64,000 nucleotides of DNA from Cristatella mucedo (Eukaryota > Bryozoa > Phylactolaemata > Cristatellidae): assembly GCA_009760855.2 (NCBI GenBank), contig WPIO01000035.1:3921501-3985500 (forward strand). The letters are read 5' to 3'. Positions 23,628-34,560 of this stretch are shown here, piece by piece; position 1 is the stretch's first letter, and the number at the start of each line of letters is the position of its first letter. Made by a program: the position numbers and the translations under genes. Under the pieces are notes generated by a model that worked only from the letters and a program-made list of their open reading frames with translations, did not search any database and had not been told where the DNA came from.

Positions 23628-25483
23628 ACCTCATGGCTATTAGTCTGCCGGTCAGTCGACTTTCCCTTGCTCGGCTAAACAGAATAATGTCTGCTTGAGC
23701 TTTTTATTCAGATATCTGAAGCATCTTGACGAGCTTTGCAAACGTTAAATTCCCCCAAGTCTCACCAAGAGGGATTATGGGCTGAGTACGTTATATTAGA
23801 ATCTTTTTCTAAATATCTGACGTCTTTTTGAGAAAATACGCCACAAGCAAAAATTGTGTCAAAAAGCAATAGAATTTAAGCCCAAAATATACTAGGATGT
23901 GATTCACACGACCTGTACTCAAACTATGTATCTCAGAGCTACCAAATAGTATTGAGTCCGGTCCCCATGTGGATGCCGGGCTTTCCCAAAGAATTTCTTC
24001 TCGGTCCTCCTTCGATTATGTTTCTGTCCTGCCTCGGTATTCCTTTTGTTAGGAAGTTAACTCAGCCTGTTTGTCTTTCTTCCTAGTTTCTTTTAGCGTC
24101 CTACTAGCTCCCTCTACTAGGCGGTCATGCGAAAATTGCCTTCACTGTTAGACGGCCGTGCCAGCTCCACCGTCCACCCAACACTGATCACTATGATTGA
24201 CATTACAGTCCGCTCAATACATGGTTTTTTATAATGCCATAACAGCTGCCTTCCCAAGCAAGCCCAGTGAGCTTAAGCATTCCCATACGTCTGTCTTGCT
24301 TGACATCTAATCAATTTATGCTAATCAACTTAAACTTACCTGTGACTGCCCTGGACGCTGGACGCCTCAAGGTCTGATTGTCATAGCTAGAGCCTGTGCT
24401 GTGCCATAAATAGACACTCTAAACTCAATCGATGAATTCTCAGGACAAGCCTTCGGCCGTCTCAATCAAAGTTGAAAAAGGAGGCTGGTCCTTCATGACA
24501 CGACTGCTTGTTTGCTCCATGTGGTTCTTCTGTGAGTCTTCAGGAAGCCACTGAGCATCTTTAATTTGTCTTTAAACTGAGCCACTGAGAATCTGTCTTT
24601 AATGTGTCTTAGACCCAAATCGCGCCTCAAGGAAGATTGATTAGAAACGTGGGCTTCGGCGGTTCCTTAACTATCTTCGGTGCTACCTCAACTAACTGAT
24701 ACTCGTGGAGCCGGCACTTCAGACAGCAGCAGGCCATACAAGCCGATAGAAATAGGTGTAAGAATAGAGGGCGATGACTAAAGAGAATCATTAAGCATTT
24801 AATAACCGGTACGTACCGTTAGAGTAGCAGTATTTTAGGGCAGTATATTCTAAAGCCCTCAGTGGGCTGCCACTCAGCACAACGCCGGGCATAGGCTACC
24901 ACTCATTCATGCAAACACCCACATACAACCAATTCACCCAAACGCTGGAAAGCTTTTAATAATATCTAAACCAGTAGGAACCACATACAATTACACAATC
25001 GGTCCCCCTTTTTCATAAATCCGGAACTGCTGATAATATTTTACCTTTGTCATAAAGTTAAACTTTACATATTAAGTTTCAGTATTCCTGAGAGAAGCAA
25101 TTAAAACCATGACCGACGAAAAGAAGCCGACAGTACGAACACGGCTTAAGTATTTTTCTAGGAAGATTTTTGAGCCCCAGGCACAGTCTCTCGATTAATG
25201 TGCTAGCAAAAAGTTGACGAGCTAGCTAAGTAGGAATGACCGTTCTCCCACAGTTAATCAGGCATGGTTGTAGGAGCAGCCTGGAGAGCTGGCATTTATG
25301 AAATCCAGTGGTAGCACCACCCAGACGATTAATTCAATAAAGATTATCTCAGGCACATTCACAGATTGAACTTTAGTAAAAACCAATTAACCTGAAAGGC
25401 TTCAGCTATTGGTCGTGTTATTTTTAGGTTTATTGATGCTGCTTCCAAATCTACAAACTCACTGACTAGCTCGGGTCCTCTAC

Positions 25484-25609
25484 TGGTTTAACCTAAGGGT
25501 GAAGCACACACCCTCGATGAACCAGATCGTGGGCTTGAACCTTGATGCCACAGCAAAGGTCCAGGATTGAGATTAACATAATAACTAACATAATTAATAC
25601 AATACAAAG

Positions 25610-25612
<3 letters not shown>
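25484..25612 (+). mobile_element. SINE-like element in block copy 1
   Basis: Contains a Pol III-like A box (GGTTTAACCTAAGGG) and a B-box-like GTGGGCTTGAACC about 45 bases later, then a tail ending in AATACAAAGCACTATATATA, which runs into a TA microsatellite. The counterpart is at 61078-61212. Assigned from box spacing only. Confidence 0.4.
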
Positions 25613-25643
<31 letters not shown>

Positions 25644-25658
25644 CAATTACCCATATAG

Positions 25659-25738
<80 letters not shown>
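25613..25738. repeat. TA then GT microsatellite
   Basis: An interrupted TA run (25613-25678) followed by about 30 GT repeats. Frames such as poly Cys-Val across it are artefacts. The counterpart at 61222-61372 has a different, more interrupted pattern. Confidence 0.95.
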
Positions 25739-25739
<1 letters not shown>

Positions 25740-25749
<10 letters not shown>

Positions 25750-25904
25750 CCCAAGGTTGAGACGACTTCTCTTCTCGTCAATTCTCTCTTCTTTAGTATC
25801 TTCATTACAGCTACGTTCTCGCCAGGCAAAGATTTCCTTCCTTGTAGCAGCTCGTGTTCATAAAATGCATTGGAGACACTTACCACCAGATGCTTCTGGG
25901 GCAT
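25740..25904 (-). CDS. Conserved short frame in duplicated block, unknown
   Basis: On the minus strand a frame starting MPQKHLVV and continuing through ENVAVMKIL is open for about 55 codons before it meets the GT repeat. The other block copy has the same frame (61447-61665) with two or three replacements. In another phase an ATG in a good context gives MSDAPEASG, followed at once by a donor-like GTAAGT here (GTACGT in copy 2). It could therefore be a small first exon instead. No family is recognised. The high identity may only mean recent duplication. Confidence 0.25.
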
Positions 25905-26019
25905 CGCTCATTGTGCCTGGGTAACTCTGAAAAAACGCTACAGTAAGTGAGATCTCGTGTCAGTAAGGAAAGTCAGAGCAATGATATGGATATCTGCCAG
26001 TTATCAATTAAGCCATTTA

Positions 26020-26137
26020 AGTACAGGAGAACCTCAGGGCTTGGTCCTAGGCTCTCTTCTTAGGCCCTCTTCTTTTCACCATCGATTATCACTCACTCAC
26101 AGAAAGCACTATTGAAAATAAGTATGCCAAAGACAAC
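26020..26137 (+). mobile_element. RT motif B fragment of an L2-like element
   Basis: Conceptual translation gives a degenerate PQGLVLGS block and a following FTI-like stretch, the neighbourhood of RT motif B. It is cut off by the L2-A tail at 26138. Present in both block copies. Confidence 0.5.
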
Positions 26138-26393
26138 AATAATAATAATAATAATAAAAATAATGACAATGCACTTGATAAAGAGCCTTCAGTGAACTCA
26201 ATCTCTTTCTAGGCACTTTACGTTTGCTACAAAGGGAAACGCGATTGAATGGTGAGTAATGTCATGCTTGATGAACAACATGAATAACATGATTAGGGGT
26301 GACATGCACAGGGTCAGCATGCAAGTGTGGTTAGTGGCAGCATGCATAGTGTCAGCACGCATAAGCACATGAATGACGAATCACAGGGACCAA
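26138..26393 (-). mobile_element. L2-A 3' UTR fragment, head-to-head partner
   Basis: Reverse-complement ATT tail, hairpin and 3' UTR up to the last codons (GGGTCCC). It abuts the plus-strand L2-A endonuclease at 26394 without a spacer. The same junction exists at about 62154, so it predates the block duplication. Confidence 0.85.
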
Positions 26394-26397
26394 GTGT

Positions 26398-28650
26398 GTG
26401 ACAAAAAATCGATCCTTCCTCGTTATGGGTGATTTCAACGTTCACTTTGATAATTTATCAGATGCCTTCAGCACTGAATTTCGTGCATTGACTGACTCAT
26501 TGCCTCTTGTGGCTGATGTGCATGGCCCTACTCCCATCAAGGGTCACACACTCGACCAGATTTTCTCATACAACTGCTCTTTGCCATCACGAATTATTAC
26601 CAAATCCTACTTATCAGACCACATGCAGATCTCATTTAGTCTACAGTGTGTGCCCTTCTCCTCAAATAAAATAACCCGTGAATCGCGAAACCTGAAGACT
26701 CTTGACATCGATGCTGTCCGTGCGAGAATATTTGCTTCGCTTCTGCTGCTCGGTCCTCCCTTTCGATCTGTCATCATTGGTAGACAGCTACAACACGACA
26801 CTAGCTGACACGATCGACGAGTTTGCAACTTTGACTAAGTGCACTGTGTGCCCTAGCCAGACGGGCTCAGGTTTACCGCAGACATTAATCTAGCCAGGTC
26901 TACTAAGCTCAAGCTTCAAAAAGCATGCACTAGATCAAGATTCACTGTAAAATCAACAGGCGACATACCAGGAGTACTGTAGGTTGTACCAATCGATCCT
27001 AGCAAAGGCCAAGTGTCGGTTCTGCAAAACATTGTTGAATCACAGATGCACAATCCAAAAATGCTGGTATCAACGATCAACCATCTCCTCAACCGCTTCC
27101 AGAATAGCCCCTTACCTGACGATCCTTGTGATGATCTAGCCAATCGCTTCTCTCGATTCCTGTTGCAGAAAATAGCCAATAATAGGGAGTCCGTCCCAGC
27201 GATGAGCAAACCCTCCTAGAATGCCGTTCCCTGATTCCTGGCAGCACCCCAATGTCTACATGTAAATAGGTCACTAGTGATCTCGTAATTAAGTTCATAT
27301 CCCAATAAAAGAAGACAGCAAGTATTCTGGACACTATTCCCACTGTCCTGCTGCTATGTTGCATTGATCTGCTGCTGCCATGCATAAGTCACGTCAATTA
27401 TATATCATTAGCCTCAGGTCGTGTTCCAGCACTTTTAAAAAAAGCTGTAGTCAGACCACTTCTCAAGAAAGCTACACTAGACCAAGAGAACTTATGCAAC
27501 TACCGCCCAGTCTCCCTTCTACCATTCCTATCAAAGACACTAGAAAAGGTCGTGGCTGACCAGCTGAACTCATATCTTAAAACTTCATACACTGCTAGAA
27601 AGGTCCAGTCTGGCTGTAGAGCTGACCACTCCTCAGAGTCAGCATTGCTTAAGGAGTTCAACGACCGACTTAGGAATGCAGACATAGGTAGAGTGTCTCT
27701 GCTTGTTTTGCTCGATCTTTCGTCAGCTTTTGATACTATCGATAGCAAAGTTCTTCTACAGCTCCTCGCTCATTGCCTGGGAATCACTGGCACTGCTCTG
27801 CAATATTTCAGGTCCAATCGTAGTGGCAGATTCCAGAGTATTGATATGAATGGACAAAGATCATCAGAGGTACCTCTGAAATATGGGGTACCTCAGGGCA
27901 CCATGCTAGGTCCGGTAATTTTCACGGTTTATACTCTCCCTCTTGCTGATGTGATTGCGAAGAACAATCTAGGCTTTCCTTTCTGTGCGGATGACATTTC
28001 GTTGTTCCTTTGCTTTGATCCCTCCCAGCCTTCGAGCGCCTCAAATTCTCTCAGCTCACTAGCTGCATGTCTTGATGACATCTGCATATGGATGACAGCA
28101 AATTTTCTAAAACTAAACGAGGATGCAACTAACTTACTTGTTCCCTTTGCAGCAGATGTAAAGCACCTAGAAAAACACGAGGTTCTCTGAGGGTGCACTA
28201 CCAAGTGCATTATCATTATAAATATTTTGAGCAAATCCAGTGTGATTGAGGAATTGGCATGGCTCAAAATTGGCTCTGCTAACATATCTCTCGTTGAATC
28301 AGCTCAAAATCAAGTGTCAAGTTCGAAAGCGACCTCTCGTTAGACGACCACATCAGCTCCACAGTCAAGTCTGCTAACTTTCAGCTACATAACATTGTTA
28401 AACTTCGGGTTTGTCTAGATAAGGATACCCCGTCTAAGTTGGTCCATGCATTTGCGACATCCCGTCTTGACTTCTGTAACTCGATACTTGCTGGCCCACC
28501 GGCAGGTGCAATCAGGCGATTACAGCTGGTGCTCAACTCAGCAGCTAGGCTTGTCTGTCGTGAGCATAGCAGTTGCCATATCACACCACCTCTCGCCGAC
28601 CTGCACTGGCTAGCAGTCAAGCAACGGATCGACTTCAAGGTTTTGTAGCT
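26398..28650 (+). pseudogene. L2-A endonuclease-RT polyprotein, broken
   Basis: The frame 26398-26808 has FLVMGDFNVHFDN and SDHMQISF, two endonuclease motifs (Asp/Asn and the terminal His). It is lost by a frameshift near 26740. RT is read in 27552-28190 with motif A altered to DLSSAFD, motif B VPQG intact, and motif C changed to CADD; the frame is then cut by a nested insertion. Remaining C-terminal pieces lie in 28439-28648. Several indels and stops make it inactive. Confidence 0.9.
28139..28232 (+). mobile_element. Nested L2-type tail insertion
   Basis: About 90 bp matching the last part of an L2-A 3' UTR (CCTTTGCAGCAGATGTAAAGCACC, hairpin, ATTATCATTAT tail). It sits inside the RT frame between NLLV and the codons for KPSVI. 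In other copies these two parts are separated only by ATGGG. Confidence 0.8.
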
Positions 28651-29374
28651 CACTTTTAGGTCACTTCATTATTGAGCTCCAGCCTATCTCTCAGATCCAC
28701 TCCCTCACCAGACCAAGCATCGTACCACCAGCTTTTCCGAATACAAGCCTCAAATCCTTTGAATACCGTGCATTTAGTACTTATGCTCTCATAGCCTGAA
28801 ACTCCGTCCCGACTTGCATCAGAACATCCCCAGACTTGACCAAGTTTAAAAAGAACTTAAAAACACCTATTTGAACAGATTTTAGGGGGTCCTTGTAATT
28901 TTTCCTTGATGTGCTTGTGAGTGCTGACACTGTCCATGCGGCCACTAAGCACATTTGCTTGCTGACCCTGTTCATGTAACCCCTAACTATTGTATGCATA
29001 TTGTTTATCAATCATGATATTACTCACCATTCAATCACGTTTTCCTTTGTCGTAAATGTAAAGCACGTAGAAAGAGACTGAGTTCTTTGCGGGTGCTTCA
29101 TCAAGTGCATCATCGTAATTGTTATTATTATTATATTGATGTGAGTAGGGCCATGCACACAAGCCACAGAGACAATGAGTAAATCAGTGCACGAATATCA
29201 GTACTGAAGGCATTAGATACGTTATAAAAATTGAATTGACCCATAGCGAGGAAGGATCAATTTCTTGCACACAGATTAGAATTTAGATCCAAGAAATCTG
29301 AGATAAAGGAGGATTTGGTCAGCTATACATATGCTTTGAAAAGTGCAAGCTTTTTCCTAATCTGACTACCTGCA

Positions 29375-29660
29375 TTCCTTGCTTACTGCATCGGTGACAT
29401 TCTCATTTGGATAGTTGGTAACTTCCTGTAGCTTTGTGATGATAACACTAACCAAATAGCTAATTGAAAATGTATTGTTCGCGAAATTCGAAGACATATT
29501 CCTCAAGATTGGACAAAGATACTATCGCTCTGGTGACGTCTGCTCGTAATCAAGGTTTCTTTTTCCAAAACGACTTGTCATCTCCTCCACTGCCTGGTCT
29601 ACCTACTCTAAGTTAAAGAGGACGGCCAAAGTCAGGTTCGGCCAAGATAAGAGTGACACC
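29375..29660 (+). mobile_element. Ancient L2-like RT fragment
   Basis: Degenerate match to the region after motif C (CIGDILIWIVGNFL resembles the CIDDIRTWMAANFL block), followed by a decayed ARNLG-like block. A related stub is at about 39108-39230. Confidence 0.5.
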
Positions 29661-29684
29661 GTTATAGCAAACTTAAATAGTACT

Positions 29685-30135
29685 TGTAATATTACATTTT
29701 GTGTATCGCCCTCAGAGAACTCAACTTCATTCTAGACAATATAAATTTACTGCAATGGAATCACGATCGAATAATTAGAAGTAGCATGCTCAATGACAGC
29801 AAGCATAAGCACACATAGTCAGATCAGATGGACCAACTAAATTTTGTGATAAAAAGATGTGTTCCAGCTTCTTTTTAGAAATGGTGAAGTTAGGGGATGC
29901 TGTGACGGCTGTAGGAAGTGAATAGTAAGTTTTAGGGGCATACGAAGCGATGGCATGATTTCCAAAGGACTTGAGGTTTGAACGAGGTATAGATAAATAA
30001 TTCGATTCCGAAAAGCTGGTAGTACGATGCTCAGCATTGTAGGGGAGTACGTTTGATAGGTTGAATGGAGGAAAAGAATTAAGGGATCTAAAAGTTTAAA
30101 AGTGAGTGACATTAGTTTGAAGTCGATGCAGTGTA
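29685..30135 (-). mobile_element. L2-A 3' fragment (minus), degenerate
   Basis: Reverse complement of hairpin (CGCCCTCAGAGAACTC), shortened 3' UTR and C-terminal coding region. The minus frame 29837-30112 is a shifted relic. The ATT tail is almost gone. Confidence 0.75.
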
Positions 30136-30741
30136 TTCGCAGTTAAAGTATTACACACATTGCGGACTGAGCATCAAGACTATCGCAATTCTCTTTTCAG
30201 AAATGCCAGCCTGTCAAATTCTTCGTCTGCTACTGGTCCACAACTCCAAGCTTCCTCCGGTCTGTAGCCATCAACGCTTTGTCAGATCACCCGACTTCTG
30301 ACCTTCACGGACTTCACATAGAATATTTAATCGGGTTCCACGAATCTTAGTCTGCCATGTAGATTACATGTAATTTGCTTGCACTACCGACCATTAGGAC
30401 ATATTTAATTCTTAAGGGCACTCTTGAACCGCCCTCTCCTCAGGATATATTCATCTCGTCGTCGCTTGTATATGGTTAGATTGTTTGGTGATCGAGCCTC
30501 CTTGCCGTATGTAACAAGAGTGCTGGAGTTGGCATCGAGGTTCCGTCGCTAGGTTGCAACTACTACTACAAACCAGACTACTGTGCATTCAACGTTGATC
30601 GTAACAGATTTAGCTAAAATTGCAACTGTTTGAGAAGCTTTCACTTCGCCCAACTGAACTAGTCTTTTTTTTATTCCGGTACACTGTATGTGTACCTGCA
30701 CCTGATTAAATAAATATTACCAATACAAGAATACGAGAAGT

Positions 30742-32080
30742 GCTCTAGAACCTATTCCCACTGACCAGCTACCAAGATGCATAGATCTGCTGCTGCCATG
30801 CACAAAGAACATAAATATGTAATTAGCCTCGGGTCTTGTCCAGCACCTTTAAAAAAAGGCCACTACTCAAGACAGCGACATCGGACGAAGAAGACGAGAA
30901 ACTTTCGCTCAGTCTTCCTTTGACTGTTCTTATAAAAAATACTGAAAAGAGTCATGGCAGACCAGCTGAATCCATACATTGAAAATTCAAACCTAAAGCT
31001 TGAGAGCTAACCACTCCACAGAGTCAGCTTTGCTGTACCACCTATTTAGGGATGAATACTTAGGAAGATTATCTATGCTTGTTGTGCACGATATTTCAGC
31101 AGATTTTGATACTATCGATCCCTATGTCATTCTTGAGCACATCTCAGCTCACCAAGGCATCACTGGAACTACACGGCAATGGTTCAGGTTCCATCTTAAT
31201 TGGAAACTCCAGATTATTGATATGAATGGACCCAGATCATCCGAAGAAAGTATGGCATACCTTCGGACTCTTTGCTTGGTCCAGTTCTTTTCACGGTTAA
31301 TACTCTCCTTATAGCGCATGTGATTTCCAGGCACCATCTAGGCTTTCACTTGTATGCAGACGACACTCAGCTGTATTTTCTCTTTGATCCCTCCAAGCCC
31401 TCTAGCATGATGAATTCTCTCAACTGTCTTTTGCATATATTGAAATTATCCACACATTTATGGCAACAAATTTCCTTAAGTTGAAGGATGAGAAACCCAA
31501 CTTACTAGTTCCGGAAAACCTAGTGATTCAGAAATGGGAAAGGTTAAAGCATACGATCGGCTCTGCCAACACATCTCGTGCTGAATCTGCAAGAAAGCTA
31601 GGTGTGCTGTTCCAATGTCACCTTTCAATCGACGACTGCATGAGTTCCACAGTCAAGTCTACCTACTTTGACTACATAAGATTCAAAAAGTCGGGCTTGT
31701 TTTGACACGTGCACCGTATCTAAATTGGTCTATTGATTTTTGAAATCCCGTCTTGACAATTGTCACTTACTGCTTGCTGGCCAACCGGCTTGTGCAATCA
31801 GGTGCTTGCAGCTTGTGAAATACTCTACAGCTACGCTTTCCAGTCATGATCATTGTATTTGCCACACCACACCACTTCTCACCGACCTGCAATGGCCCAT
31901 AGTCAAGCAATGCATCGACTTCAAGGTTTGCCTAAGCCTGAGAAACGTTGGCAATTGCATGCTGGACGCGTGTGCATATTACTAAACATTAGATACTGGT
32001 TCTCTTTCAGTGAGTTGGAAATTGCCTTGAGTGAAATTAAGTTCTCTTAAGGTGCCATACACGCTACATATTCTTATGAT
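30742..32080 (+). pseudogene. Degenerate L2 reverse transcriptase
   Basis: A diverged L2 copy beginning at the conserved IPTxLLLRCIDLLLPC block. It keeps recognisable motif A (HDISADFDTID in 31000-31314), motif C (FHLYADDTQLYF in 31272-31484) and a C-terminal block with SRLDNCHLLLAGQP (31740-31985). The frames overlap and shift repeatedly, and the 3' end is worn down to GTTCTCTTAAGGTGCC. An older insertion than the other copies. Confidence 0.8.
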
Positions 32081-32110
32081 TAGTGTTATTTTTATAATTA
32101 TGCGGCCTAT

Positions 32111-33140
32111 CGACAAAATAATCAATGGTTAATACATCGTTAGCTGCAAAAATTAGAGTAAAACATAATCAAAAGGTTATAAAAAAATAATTTTGGAAAA
32201 TTGCTGACAGTAAGTTTATTTCTGATAAAAAAGACCGTATATCATCGTTCACCTTCATGGCCTTCTAATAAACGCATTAATGACTCAGTTCAGTAAGGTG
32301 TGAATTTGCGATCTGAAATTTTGTGTAAGCATTCTCAGAATGTAAGGGCAGATGGTCAGAGCTACAGGGCCAAAATAGCAATCTCGTTTCACCGGTGCGA
32401 TCATCTCCTGGCCCAGGATACTGCGTTCGATGTTAGCATCGGACAGCAGGCTGCTGTTTTCGGAGCGATTTTCGCAGCTGTTGTGGATTCTTAACAGCAA
32501 GGCATTGCACTGGGGCAATGCAGGCACACGTCTGAGTCGCCCATTACTGTCGTTGCTCTCAACAGGAGGCGTTGAAGATCGTGCCTTTCATCAGTCGATA
32601 CTCGATGAGTTCATTGCCGTGATCCGAGAACACAACGGCTGAGTGACAGGAAGCACACGGGGCAGAGCGGTTTATGCAAAAACATTAAACTTTATTTTAT
32701 GGCCCGTGAGACCGCCCCCTGATCCTGCCAATGCAGGGTAGCCTTGCTGACGAAGGTATTATGCCAGTATTGTTCAACTTGGATCAAGCATCGAACTATT
32801 CTAGCTCGACCATCTGTGGCTTCAGCGTGGAGAACTGACACCATACTTTGAGCACAACACAATTTGCTGTTTTCCTCCTTAACTAACATAATACATACGT
32901 ACATTAGTCTCAGTTCTTGCCATGCATCCTGAAAAGGGCTGTTAGGCCATTCAGGCTAGTATGAAGTAGCCCATACTAACTTTAAGGACATTCCACCTAG
33001 TCCTCATCTCACCGTTGTTGCCCGAGGTATTGAACCGAAAAGTAAAGTAGAGCTGAGGAATTTTTTTATATAAATTTATAAATCTAGCGACTAATTTAAA
33101 ATATAATTTTAGTGTCAGCCTTGTTGCGACTGCATATCTT
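32111..33140. other. Mostly unassigned; possible exon at 32482-32642
   Basis: 32111-32300 is A+T-rich and loosely resembles 48280-48470 (shared TTTATTT.KGATAA and CTAATAAAYGCA patches), perhaps an old repeat. I cannot assign 32700-33140. Confidence 0.4.
32482..32642 (+). CDS. Exon-like frame, possible RdRP-like fragment
   Basis: Downstream of an acceptor-like TTCTTAACAG the frame reads LHWGNAGTRLSRPLLSLLS and then GGVEDRAFHQSILDEFIAVI before a stop. The LxRPLLxLLxxxGVxDxxF pattern recalls a stretch of eukaryotic RNA-dependent RNA polymerases (RNA-silencing type), where an (N/S)RxxIxLLxxLGVPDxVF segment precedes a helix. This is a pattern memory, not an alignment. No other RdRP motif, such as DFDGD, was found nearby. 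It may be chance or another protein. Confidence 0.25.
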
Positions 33141-33149
33141 CATAGGATT

Positions 33150-34115
33150 GTCGACGTGGGTAGAGTGTCTTTGCTGCATCATTTCCTGCTTGTGTTTCAT
33201 CGCATTCAAAATCAAGTCCTCATTGAGCACCTCTATCATTTCGCTAGGTAATTACTGCGGCAGTACCGAAAGGTATTAGGTTCTGTCTCAATGGGATCTT
33301 TCAGAGCCTAGATGTAATCGGCTAACGGTCATCAGGTGAACTTTAAAGACTGGGGAGTCCCAGGGAATACTCTCTACCTAGAGGTCCAGTTTTTTCACAA
33401 CTTGTGCTATCCAGTATATCACAATAAGCATAGCAGAATTTTAATGCAGACGATGAGCACTCAGCTGTAACCGTGCTTTGATTACTACCTGCAGTATAAA
33501 ATTTGAAGTCTTTTAATACCCTTGAAGCGTCTATTGCTGATAATTTTACAGATTCTTGAAATTGAAGAATGTTGGAAAACCATTTTGCTAGACATGGGTA
33601 AACTTGGCGTTCCTGAAAAATTAGAAAGTGCGACTTTCACAAAGAGCTCGGCGAGAAAGTCTCTGGAGCCTCGGCATAGATGCTTTGCTGTTACCGTTGC
33701 ACTGCTTCAAAAGGACATTTCAGTTGATGAGCCCATCAAATCCCGATTCTTGTCCACCCACTTTCAGATCCACTGCCTCGTAAAGCATTATTATTGTTAA
33801 AAATATGCATACCTTAGCTGAGCTATTAAATGCATTTGCAAAAAACCTTTCGGACTTCAGTAATTGACTTCATAAAGTCCTTCCAAAGGCCGTATCAGAT
33901 GCTTACAGTCTGTGCCAAAATCAGCAGCTACACCTTTCTGTAGTTAATGCCCCAAACTGCCACAATGCACCATTGCACACCGACTGGTAACTGCTCTGGT
34001 AAATGCTCTGGCTCCCTAGCAAGCACAGCATAAACTTAAAGCTCCTGCGATTCACTCTTAGATCCCTACATAGGCTTGCACTGGCTTGCTATTTGTGGTC
34101 CTTTATTGATAGGCT
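33150..34115 (+). pseudogene. Very degenerate L2 reverse transcriptase
   Basis: Scattered but ordered matches: GTGGGTAGAGTGTCTTTGCT (before motif A), a CATCAGGTGAACTTTAAAG...GGGGAGTCCCAGGG block (motif B), GCAGACGATGAGCACTCAGC (motif C) and a C-terminal remnant near 33900-34080. No long frame survives. Among the oldest L2 copies here. Confidence 0.65.
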
Positions 34116-34164
34116 TTGCATTTTGCGACATTTCTTTGTTCATGCAGAGTCATTTTGTGAGTAC

Positions 34165-34560
34165 ATGTATCTCCGTCTGTAACTCCACAAAGTCATAAAG
34201 ACCACGTGGGTGTAATACAGGAGAGTTTTGTGTAGCTCACTCACAGCCTAAGCGGCTTTTGGTACGCATTCGGTAGCCCACGGACTTCGTCTCACACAAC
34301 AAAGAGAAAGTGAAAAGCAAAGCAGAGTCAGGGAAGCAGTTAAAGTAGTGATTAGCATAGAAGTAGCAGCTCAGGACCGCTAAAAACGATGTGCTGTAGT
34401 CGTCAGTAGGAGAGTAGCTGTCGTTGCCTAAGAATTGTGGAAGTGAGTTCCACAATCTAGAACCTGCAGAGCTAAAGCTTCTGTCGCCAACGGTCTTTAA
34501 GCGGAGGAATGGGCTCTTATAGTCTCCAATAGTTGAAAACGTGCCTTCAGTTTGCATTTC
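34165..34560 (-). mobile_element. L2-B 3' end (minus)
   Basis: The minus frame 34237-34557 gives LKTVGDRSFSSAGSRLWNSL and TKSVGYRMRTKSRLGCE, the L2-B C-terminus, which is shifted out of frame in the 11.3-kb copy. It ends with GAGTTACAGACGGAGATACA and no ATT tail. Confidence 0.85.

Larger units (their letters stand above)
22431..26900 (+). repeat. Duplicated block, copy 1
   Basis: Aligns in the same orientation with 58664-62640, starting at CCACTGCCTACAG in both. Left and central parts look roughly 90 percent identical by eye; 25745-26400 against 61510-62165 differs at only a few percent of bases. Differences include an L2-A insertion at 22974-23627 present only here, and about 120 extra bases after the GT repeat in copy 2. 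I recognise no protein in the shared left part. A splice-donor-like CAG/GTAAGT on the minus strand near 24344 is conserved in both copies. Confidence 0.85.
26394..29140 (+). mobile_element. L2-A retrotransposon, 5'-truncated, heavily mutated
   Basis: Starts in the endonuclease just before the catalytic GDFN block and runs through RT to a 3' UTR with hairpin and ATT tail at about 29100-29140. It is interrupted at 28139-28232 by a nested tail-only insertion. About 75-90 percent similar to the 35.7-kb copy by eye. Confidence 0.9.

Noticed and set aside
25647-25904. His-Thr and Cys-Val repeat proteins across GT/CA runs (also at 9082-9356, 42629-42909, 53126-53500 and 61131-61413)
   Set aside because: They are translations of dinucleotide microsatellites, open in several frames at once.
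26138-26420. Twin-priming inversion of one L2 insertion
   Set aside because: The inverted piece is a complete 3' end with its own ATT tail, not the sequence just upstream of the plus-strand part, so two insertions fit better.
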